Assembly (NCBI RefSeq): GCF_019649055.1
Contig: NW_026570244.1
Span: forward strand, 310,001 to 374,000
Reading direction: 5' to 3'
Length of the DNA stretch: 64,000 nucleotides
From: Paramacrobiotus metropolitanus
Taxonomy: Eukaryota > Tardigrada > Eutardigrada > Parachela > Macrobiotidae
The translations under genes were made by a program, and so were the position numbers. The notes below the pieces were generated by a model. That model did no database searches, was not told where the DNA came from, and saw nothing but the letters and a program-made list of their open reading frames with translations. The stretch's first letter is position 1. Every line of letters begins with the position of its first letter. Below are positions 55,680 through 64,000 of this stretch, piece after piece.

Positions 55680-56086
55680 ACTGGGATTAAACGGGTAATA
55701 GCGGTGTCGGTGGTCAAAAAGAAATTTAAGTCAGTTGTTAACTGCATTGCCGGCAGTTACTGACGTGTGAGTATAGTTGCAGCTTAAAAAGCGCTGAATG
55801 TCAAAGACCGGGAAGGAAGAACATGTTCTAATAATTGCATAATTGCAGAGTCCCTGTGCGGCAACTGCACGAAATCTAACTGATTGGTGACTGATCTGGA
55901 AGCAAAAAAAAGGTCGGAAACTAATGGAAAACTTATTCGCTTTGGGAGAAAAATGTTGCATTTCAGCTCTAAGGCCATTGCTGCAGTCAAAGGAATAGGA
56001 AAAATTTTCCAGTAGATATTATTGACAACTGACTTTGGTATATTATTGCATTATTTATTCCGCGCAATTTGCGCGGGTTCAGCTAG
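55680..56086 (+). mobile_element. Helitron-like nonautonomous element with hairpin and CTAG end
   Basis: The right end has hairpin CCGCGCAATTTGCGCGG (56060..56076), six bases, then CTAG (56083..56086) followed by T: the hallmark Helitron 3' terminus (hairpin plus CTRR, insertion before T). The 5' TC end is not located; 55680 is only where similarity to 51150..51568 begins. Confidence 0.6.
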
Positions 56087-56469
56087 TTGAATGATAATCA
56101 ACTGTGGTTTATCACCTTTAGACTACGGTCACAACGGAATTTTTAAAAAAATAATGAGTGGGACGGAAGCTGTCACTCCATACGGGTTAAGTGGTATTTT
56201 TAAGTTGGTCGACTTTAGTTTTCACCTCACTGTGAATGAAATGTGTTTTTCTCATAGTTGTCCGTGATCCGGCAATATTACTGACACCCTTTTGACAGGA
56301 AGTAGCCAACCGCCCGCAGCAACGGTGGGAAGTCACCGCCCTGGGCAGCTGAGCGCTGCATTAGGGCAAGCCGACATTAGGCTTATGGCAATCCGAGTAA
56401 TGTTCGGAAATACAGTAAAAGTATAATAAAAAGGGCTTTGTAATAGGTCAAACAACGTTTCAACAAGTA

Positions 56470-56547
56470 ATTACAGCCCTGCCGAGCCAAGTGGGGGCAG
56501 TTTTTTTCTAGAAAATTATTCCGCGCATTTTGCGCGGGGTTAGCTAG
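56470..56547 (+). mobile_element. Second Helitron-like 3' end
   Basis: Hairpin CCGCGCATTTTGCGCGG (56521..56537), then CTAG at 56544..56547 followed by T. The piece before it (TACAGCCCTGCCGAGCCAAG) matches 48505. It ends 63 bases before the F-box gene's ATG. Confidence 0.6.
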
Positions 56548-56610
56548 TTTAGCATATTTCGGTAAAGCGAAAAATGCAAAGTAGAACGTTTAGCTGTTGT
56601 AGATCGACAA

Positions 56611-58709
56611 ATGAATCAACCCGAAATGGGGATGTATCGGCCGCTGCTGGCGGAGGATAACTGGATGAGCTACCAGAACACGGTGGCGGTGAAGAGGGAC
56701 GACGACACTTGGTGGCTGGGATATATCCAGGACATTGAAGTCGACCACGCCCACATCCACTTCAACCACGCACTCATACACTTCAACTCCACGACGACCC
56801 CGCCCGAGTGGATCCACATGGGCACTATCTGGCCGTTTCCCTTCTACTGGGAAGGCCGTGCTGTCAGCGCCAACGGAAACGGAAATTATCATGTGGCTCT
56901 ACGTTATGAAGCTGGCGGACCGTTCGGCTTCCGACGCGCCACCTGGCGGAGCTATCTTGATGGTTGCGGCGAATCCTGTCAAATGTTCGACATCACGACG
57001 CAGCTGGATCCCAGTTGCGCCAGATGTCAGGCACACAACATCTGTCTCGAACACCAGCCGAACGCTTCTTTTCAACTGGTGCACAATGGTCAACTTACCG
57101 GGATTTGGCCGCCGCCGGGTCCGTCGTTATTGGACCGGGAGAAAGACCTGCTGTTCAGCAAGCACTTCATTCCCTTCGAACAAGCGCCGAACGTCCTCAG
57201 CGACGCCTCCGACAAATTCCGCGTTGTCAAGCACCTGCGCGACGCTTTTCAACGACAACACGGAACCAATGAACCCTATCGCTTCGACCGTTGCCGCTTC
57301 CACATGCGCGTTGAGAAGGTCGGTTGCACGTTCATCGTCGTCAGTTTCGCAAAGGACGCGCAGACGGCCCAGAAGACGGAGGAAACGTTGGCCGAAGTAC
57401 TACGGACCCATTTAAAAAGCCGGTATAGTCTGCCGCCGATCAGACTGAGGGACGCGAGCCCACCGGATGGAGGTTGGTAGCCGGGCGTCAACTGCAAATA
57501 GTATGATTTGTCGCAGTTTAGTGAGGAGCGTTTTTAATGTTGCTGCAGACGAGGAAAGCGGTGTTGAGCGGCCGTCTGCGGGAATCGGTCATTTGCCGGC
57601 GTGGATGCAGAGCGACATCTTAACACACCTGGATGTGCATTCCCGGATGAGGGCCAAACGGTAACACTAGTCATATAAAAAAGTTGGTCCACCATGGATA
57701 TTTTACGGGATAATTGATAACCAAGCATGTCGCACTGACTGTTGTCTAATGGTGGTCACTGTTGCGACAGGGTCTGTGCATTGTGGCAGTTATTGCTGAG
57801 CGCTGCCCGCATGGCGGAGCACATCAGCATCTCATTCGAGAGCTGCTGCCACCTGCAAGCCGACACGGACACCTGCTTCAAAGCGGCCGTTCTCTTGAGT
57901 CGCTCCATCACTTCCGCCAGCACTCTCACCCTTCTGCCCCTCCTCCATCAACAACACGGCGTTTTGTTGTTGCCCTGGCTGAAAAAGTGCCGAGTCCATC
58001 TGCGAATTATTGTCTTTAAAGACCGCACTAGCGACAAACTGCATTACATTGCCGACGAATCCCCGACAGGATTCTACCAGCATCCCGCGGCGTGCCTCGC
58101 ATTGCCGCCTGAAGACTTGTGTGACGCCATTCTGCTGATCAACTGGACCGTCGGCGACCTTTTCGGCCGGGCGATGTTCTTCGCCTTCGAAGGCGATCCG
58201 CAAATTGTGAACCGCAAACCCACCCGTCTTCTGCGTGCCAGCAAGCGCAACTCGATGCCTCCCCCCACGAAGGGCTCCTACACGCTGGACATTGACCGGC
58301 TGCGCGTCACCATTCCGCGGCTGCTTCTCAAATGCAGCGAAGGCGAGGAGCGCATGTCGGCGCGCTTCATGCAGGCGCTGAACGCCCACTTCCCGCCGGT
58401 GACGCAGGAGATGCTGGCAAAGGTCACGGCGGTGCACGCGTACTGGGTGCGCGCTCTGGCGTATCCTAAGGAGTGGAAGGCCATTCGCACCTACCTCATC
58501 CTGTGAGCAGCCGCGATATCGCGACGTCTGAACTGAGACTAACAGATTTGCGTTGCAGGTTTAACGGATTCGACGCGGAGGGGAATCTGTACATGTGGCC
58601 GAGGGACGATGTGGACTTGCGCGTGCTGGATGTATCCACACTCACCCGTATGGCTATCTACGGCATCAACGAATTCTTCTGCGTCGGAGACGCGGAATCC
58701 GAAAACTGA
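56611..58709 (+). CDS. F-box protein with N-terminal tudor/agenet-like region (host gene, four exons)
   Basis: Exons: 56611..57472, 57549..57660, 57771..58502, 58559..58709 (618 codons). Introns 2 (57661..57770) and 3 (58503..58558) have GT..AG borders and keep the frame exactly. Intron 1 could be 57473..57548 or 57477..57516; both keep frame. The N-terminus (VAVKRDDDTWWLGYIQD, PEWIHMGTIWPF) looks like a small tudor/agenet-type barrel; a Cys cluster follows (CARCQAHNICLEH). The F-box is split by intron 2: LPAWMQSDILTHLDVHSRMR joined to VCALWQLLLS. In the family, F-box proteins link Skp1 of SCF ubiquitin ligases to substrates; the C-terminal 290 residues would be the substrate side but match no repeat type I know. 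It is intact, unlike everything around it. I associate such proteins with a tardigrade-expanded family, from memory only. Confidence 0.78.
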
Positions 58710-59177
58710 CATTGCGGATGTCATTCTTGATACAAATCAAGTAATAATAATTATCAAGCTACTCTAGCTGTATGTTCCTTTTAAAGTCGTATTGCTTATG
58801 CCCTAAGACTATTGTGTCACATACTGTTCGCTCTGTACTTTGACTTGCGCCGCTGTTGAATCTTACTCGGCTACGATACAGTTTGATCGGATTTTCTGTC
58901 TTCATGTTTTCCACGCAGCTGCCGATAACAACAAGATAACAACAACAAGCCCGCGCTGATAGACACTTCAAAAAAATATCAGCATAGAAAAAACGCAGAT
59001 TCGGTCGCTGATCCATCGTTTCGTTCCGAGCCGACATTGCATTTTCTTACCCACGGTTGAAATCACATCGGGGAAATTATTTGACGCTTCTGTTTTACGG
59101 TTTAAACGAAACTAGAGTTTAGTGTCGTAGAAAGGAAACCATACATTCCGAGAGAATGTCCAAGTTAGGACATTAGT
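58710..59177. other. Downstream of the F-box gene, nothing recognised
   Basis: No canonical AATAAA right after the stop; ATAATAATAAT-like sequence at 58741 may serve as the 3' end signal. Confidence 0.35.
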
Positions 59178-59490
59178 GACTTAGTGGTTCTATGGATTAG
59201 GAACCACCATAGAACCTCCATAGAACCACAATGGAACCACGTGCAAAGTCCCAAGCCGGCATGCTCCCGCGCTAGCCCTCTTTTCTGGCGCCCATAGAAC
59301 CACATAGAACCACCATAGAACCTCCATAGAACCACCATAGAACCACAATGGAACCACGTGCAAAGTCCCAAGCCGGCATGCTCCCGCACTAGCCCTCTTT
59401 TCTGGCGCCCATAGAACCACATAGAACCACCATAGAGCCTCCATAGAACCGCCATAGAACCACCGTAGAACCACAATGGAACCACGTACA
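59178..59490. repeat. Nested minisatellite: ~118-130 bp units built of AGAACCACCAT words
   Basis: The 30-base core GGAACCACGTGCAAAGTCCC plus AAGCCGGCATGCTCC recurs at 59231 and 59349 and, diverged, at 59479. Between the cores 10-12 bp AGAACCACCAT/AGAACCTCCAT words repeat in tandem, so there are two orders of repetition. Confidence 0.85.
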
Positions 59491-60792
59491 TAGTCTCAGT
59501 CGGCATGCTACCTTCTTTATTCTTAGAATTAGTTATCAAAAGTAGTCGTACATGTTTTGCGCAATTCAATGAAAACAGCACCCATTTTCAATGTACAATG
59601 ATTACAGACTCAAAAGTTCGTATACTTTTCTTAGGTTTTGTTACGCAATTTTCGAACGGAGCGCAGCGCCGGTCCTATAATTTAGGCTTAATTAACAACT
59701 GTCTGTTTTGCGGTTACGGAAATAAAATGACGCCATAAAAGGAAGCAAAAAATGATGTCATATAAAGAAGTAAAAATTGGTTTTCACAGACAGTTACCTT
59801 AAATGCTCAACGGGACACAAGCCGTTGTGTTGTTAGTCATGTGACCGTAAAATATGGTGTTTACAGGAGAAGTTTTGTAGTACTTATTTTGTTTTGCATT
59901 ATTTTGTTTTTTATCTTTGTCTCGGGAGATTACCAAGCTGAAATCAAGGGCGCCATACTGACCAATGCAATATAGGCTTCTTGCGTAATTATAGCAATGC
60001 AAACTTCTAAGTCCTACTCAGACAAAAAAATCTTTACTTAAGAACTAGTAAAAAACAAATTTTAAAAATCTACAATTTTGCAGTGCTACCTTGCGATTAA
60101 TTTATTGTGTTTAATTTATGCCGGTTGACAAATGAAAACATCTTCAGCTGCTAGAATGGTAGGGAAATCAGAAACATAGTACATGAGTAATCACTAATCA
60201 CTGGAAAAAGCTGTACTGCGCTGTAGCGGAACGTATGTATGTATCTTTACAGAACTGCAGATAGTTATCTGGTTTTTTGCCATGAAACAATTTTAGACTA
60301 AGGAACGATAAAATGCGTTTTCAAAATTTTCGAAACTCAAAAAATATGCCCTGCTAAGCGTTGAGCTCCGGTCTCACAATGGACCCATCAGTGAATTTTT
60401 CCAGTTATGTTGTTCTTAAGTTATATGAATTAACTGAACAAATTAACTGATTTCGCAGGAAGCACAACAACGAGGTTGGTTTATAACTGCAATTTTACCG
60501 TAAACTGGAAGGTAGAAACCACGGTCCCTCTAAATAATTTTATTTTCCTCTAATTAATTTTATATAGAAACCACGGTCCCTCTAATTAATTTGTTTAAAT
60601 TTCCTACGGATTCCTACGGATGAGTCTGGGAGTCGCTGCAATGTTCACTGGGCCTTGAACGACACTACTTGGGGGGAACTTTTGTGAACCCCAGGTAATC
60701 GGGTATGTCGTTTCTCGCTGGTCGATGTCATATTGCTGTGGAGCTGTTTTTCTGGGCTTTTAATTCATTTGTAGCTCTTGGGTCCTGCTGAA
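59491..60792. other. AT-rich intergenic DNA
   Basis: No gene. AGAAACCACGGTCCCTCTAA is duplicated 52 bases apart near 60515 and 60567. Confidence 0.45.
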
Positions 60793-61530
60793 ATGGCGAA
60801 AGATCAGCAATGTCAGTATTGCCAGAGCATGTTCACCAAAGGCGCAGGGTTCGCCAATCATGTCAAGGCCTGCAGCAAGAAAGTCCATGCCCGACAGCCC
60901 TCGGTCGCTCCCCAGTCCGACTCTGACCAACACCCCCTTGGGTTTCTCCTCTCCGGGACACATTATACCCTCCCGAAGAGAGTGCCAAAAACAGTCCGAC
61001 GCTCGTGTGCCCAGGCCCTCACTCAACTCCTCCGTAAATGTGTACGTGATAACTCCTCCGCGTCTTGGGTAGATTTGCTGCTTTTTAGTTCGAGTGCGCT
61101 ATCTTTACCTGCCACGAAGTCACTCCGGAAGGTATCGCTGTCTACCATTATTCGGAGGAACCTGGCCGATCTGTCCTGCCACCATCATCCTCCCCGCACA
61201 CGTCCTAGCAGTGATACAACCCGTAAACGCGAATTGAATGAAGAGCGACTGACGGCTTTGGCCACATCCCTGTTGCAAGACAATAATGTGCGACGGGCTG
61301 TTGGAGTAGTAATGGGTGAAGATGCTCTTGCCCCGATGAATGCGGACACTTTAGAAGCCCTACGCGGTAAGCATCCTCCGGAGCCAGATGACAGTGATTA
61401 CCCCCCGCCGCCTGAGCAGTCACAGAAGCCTCCTTTAGTCACCCCTGCTGAAGTTTTGCAATCCGTTCTAAGTTTCCTTCTGGATCTGCTGGTGGTTGTT
61501 CGGACTTACGGCCACAAGACCTTAAAGATA
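60793..61530 (+). CDS. N-terminal zinc finger and linker of copy B
   Basis: MAKDQQCQYCQSMFTKGAGF then His and Cys: a C2HC finger, thought to contact target DNA in this class. Then a basic helical block (VRRSCAQALTQLLRKCV), a Pro-rich stretch, and the approach to RT (TLEALRGKHPPEP). After about 61480 this frame leaves the RT coding frame. Confidence 0.78.
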
Positions 61531-62390
61531 TGTTGTGCGGGCCTGGAGCTGTCGAAAGTGAACTGTGTTCCGCTTTGGCTGATTTCGTTAACCATGTACT
61601 GCACAACGACATCCCTGAAGACATTAGGCCTTTCTTCTTTGGCGCAAACCTAATCCCATTGGCTAAGAAAGACGGAAGTATTCGCCCCATCGCTGTCGGA
61701 GAAACCTTCAGACGTTTAGTCTCGAAAGTGGTGAGCCAGAGGTGCACGGATAAGATGAAGGAGCTGTGCAACCGAGTCCAGTTTGGTTTTGAGACTAAAG
61801 GCGGAGCCGAGGCCATTATTCACGGGGTGCGGGACTATTTGGAAACTCCCCATACAGAAGCTCGGGTCATTGTTAAACTAGATTTTAAAAACGCATTCAA
61901 TATGTTGAGACGAGACGCATTGCTAAGAGCTGTCCGTGAGCATTTCCCCACGTACTACGGTTATTTTTGGCAGTCCTATCGCTTCAGCAGTCATTTGGTT
62001 TGCGGAGAAGAAGCGTTGTCATCCGCCCGGGGAGTGCAGCAAGGTGACCCATCTGGCCCACTTGGATACAGCCTAGCCACGCTACCTCTATTCTCTGACT
62101 TGGACTGTGATTTGTATCTAGCCTTTCTCGATGATGTTACACTCGCTGGGACTGTGGAAAAAGTGATGTTGGCCATTAGGCTGATACAAGAAAGAGCAGC
62201 AAAACTGGGTCTGGAGTTGAACTTCAGTAAATGTGAATTCTTTCCAGTCGTAACTTGCGAAGCGGAAGAAGCGCATATTCGCACGTCTCTGTTAGGCTGC
62301 TGGCCGGAGATGTTACAGCTAAGTGCCGAGGATTTCTCTCTGTTGGGAGCACCGATGACATCTTCTGCATGCGCGGGATTTTTGGCTGGA
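61530..62390 (+). CDS. Reverse transcriptase of copy B
   Basis: Motifs: DGSIRPIAVGETFRRL, KLDFKNAFNMLRRD (catalytic Asp), GVQQGDPSGPLGY, AFLDDVTLAG (catalytic pair, about 62124..62153), LNFSKCEFF. It leaves frame near 62380 where the thumb begins in the next frame. Target-primed reverse transcription is the expected role. Confidence 0.9.
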
Positions 62391-63643
62391 AAACGAAGCA
62401 GCTCCAAAATTTCGTCCAGCGTCTGAAAAAGCTATCGGCACACTACAGTCTCTTTCTTCTTAAAAACTGCCTCAGCATTCCCAAAGTTTTATACGGGTTG
62501 CGAACTTCACGTAGTTATGAACACCCGCAGTTGCTAAAAGAATATGACCAGATGTTGCGGTTGGGGGTGGAACAGCTGGTCAACGTGAACATTTCCGAAG
62601 CTCAGTGGACGCAGATATCTCTTCCAGTATGGCGTGGGGGTTTGGGAACGCGACGCATAGAGACATTAGCTGTTTGCGCCTATCTGGCATCGGTGTACTC
62701 TGTGCAACCCATCGTTTCCGAATTTTATCAGCCAACGGAGGAATGTCTGACGAAAACAGCTCAGGAAACCTGGGTACAGCTGACAGAAGGTGAGATTCCG
62801 GCAGAATTCCTTCGAAAGTTTCAGTTTGCGTGGGACAACCCAGTGATTGATCGGGATATTTCCTTGCTGATGTCATCCACTGAAGGCAGCGACCGCGCTA
62901 GGGCGGTCTTGCTGGCTGCCTTAAACAAAGATTCTGGAGCGTGGTTAAATGCGTTGCCGGCGCCATGTTTGGGCACCTTCCTAAGGGACGACGATGTGAG
63001 AACTGGTGTAGGCTTGCGCTTTGGATTACCGGTAGTGGTGGCACACCATTGCATCGCGTACGGTACACAAGTCGAAACCAATGGTCATCACGGGCTATCA
63101 TGCAATAAATCAACCAAAGGACGATGGGCGCGGCATAAAGAAATGAACAGCATCGCAAAAAATTGTTGCAAAAGCGCTGGTTACCCTTGTCAACTGGAAC
63201 CGACTGGACTATCCAGCACAGACGGGAAAAGACCCGACGGAATGACGCTGATACCTGTTCGCCAAGGCAGACCGCTTGTTTGGGATGTAACAAGCTGGTG
63301 TACTGTAGCAGATTTCCACGTCGCTGCAAGCGCGAAGAAATCCGGAATTCTGTCCCAAATGGCAGAAAATTCCAAGCGCCGGACGTATTCCTTTTTGGAA
63401 TACGGTTACCTCTTTTATCCGCTGGTTATTGAGACACTGGGAGTTTTTGGCCCTGCTTTCAGTGAAATGCTGCATTTCATGGGCCGGAAGATTCGGGACA
63501 TAACGGGCGAAGCGCGTTCTACTGCTTTTCTCAAGCAGCGTTTTAGTTTAGCTGTTGTTAAAGGAAATGCTACGGCTGTTTTGAGTGCATTGCCTTTTAA
63601 TCCGAGAGAGGATAAGGATTTTGGTTGTTTTTTTAATGTTTAA
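62385..63643 (+). CDS. Thumb, knuckle and restriction-like endonuclease of copy B
   Basis: Continues with LFLLKNCLSIPKVLYGLRTS, a long helical region, a degenerate knuckle (HCIAYGTQVETNGHHGLSC; the first Cys pair is incomplete), then the endonuclease core DGKRPDGMTLIP..PLVWDVT at about 63220..63292 and a tail ending FFNV. All core endonuclease residues that I can name (KRPD, D of DVT) are present. Confidence 0.87.
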
Positions 63644-63739
63644 TTTTTAACTATTAAGTAGTGTACCAGCGCTCGCATTTATTGCCATTTGGGCGGCTAT
63701 TGCCAATAAACTTTCTAACTGAACAAAAAAAAGAAGGAT

Positions 63740-63990
63740 AAGAATGCAGCATCAGATAGCATGAGAACATAAGATAACATAAGAGTAACATAAGAATAAC
63801 ATACGAATAACATAAGAATTAAATAACAAACAAATAGCATCAGAAACACAAGTTTAGCATAAAAAAATAAGAAAATATTCATGAGAACACAATATCAGAG
63901 AACCTAACGAACGTCCAAGTTTAAGTGAAATGCACTCCAAGTCGTTTCATTAATCCATGTTTGAGCGTGAGCCCTTCTTAACACTTACCT
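63740..63990. repeat. 11-bp ATAACATAAGA array and flank
   Basis: About six units of (A)ACATAAGAATA at 63770..63835 with point changes, then AGAACC and GTCCAAGTTTAAG; the reverse complement resembles 38762..38870. Confidence 0.6.
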
Positions 63991-64000
63991 TAGTACTCGA

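Larger units (their letters stand above)
60793..63710 (+). mobile_element. Near full-length zinc-finger/RT/RLE non-LTR retrotransposon, copy B
   Basis: ATG at 60793, stop near 63641, AATAAA at 63705..63710. Domain order as in copy A, but the sequence is clearly a different lineage. Two frameshifts (about 61440..61530 and about 62370..62390) are the only breaks I see; no in-frame nonsense codon inside domains. Confidence 0.87.

Noticed and set aside
59165-59581. 138-codon Trp/Phe/Tyr/Gly-rich ORF
   Set aside because: It is a translation of the AGAACCACCAT minisatellite in reverse.

Overview
The window reads as animal (metazoan) nuclear DNA packed with transposable elements. The only host gene I can support is a four-exon gene at 56611..58709, plus strand, whose product has an N-terminal tudor/agenet-like stretch and a central F-box. 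It resembles a large family I associate with eutardigrades, so a tardigrade is my best guess for the source (about 50% sure). Spliceosomal introns, several metazoan-type retroelement classes and the absence of any operon-like or prokaryotic feature make it clearly eukaryotic.

Layout. 1..~16480, minus strand: an unusually large Ty3/gypsy-like LTR retrotransposon, entered from its 3' side and cut by the window edge. In transcript order it has a promoter-like leader, a Pro/Thr-rich ORF, a coiled-coil ORF, a Gln/Pro-rich ORF, Gag, a Gly-rich zinc-knuckle segment, a protease ORF, RT, RNase H, integrase with a long basic tail, and then about 2.9 kb of coiled-coil ORF where an env gene would normally sit. 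Several stops and frameshifts show this copy is dead. 16500..25190: no gene seen; short perfect hairpins, an 838-bp element with 63-bp terminal inverted repeats, a composite repeat and a foldback. 25191..29770, minus: a complete DIRS/Ngaro-like tyrosine-recombinase retrotransposon with exact A1 / B1-A2-B2 split direct repeats. 30118..36468, minus: a complete 6.3-kb gypsy element with LTRs, primer-binding site, polypurine tract and a CTAG target-site duplication. 36800..55100: fragments and one nearly full-length copy of zinc-finger/RT/restriction-like-endonuclease (R2/NeSL-type) non-LTR elements, among satellites, a MITE and a second copy of the composite repeat. 51100..56550: Helitron-like 3' ends. 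56611..58709: the F-box gene. 59180..59490: a nested minisatellite. 60793..63710, plus: a second nearly full-length zinc-finger/RT/RLE element.

How the parts relate: this is a transposon graveyard around one host gene, with recent arrivals (identical terminal repeats in the Ngaro-like element, near-identical LTRs in the second gypsy) next to old decayed copies. In the recent elements the lesions are almost all single-base frameshifts, often near homopolymers, so assembly indels are a real alternative to biological decay. No tRNA, rRNA, CRISPR array or origin was recognised.
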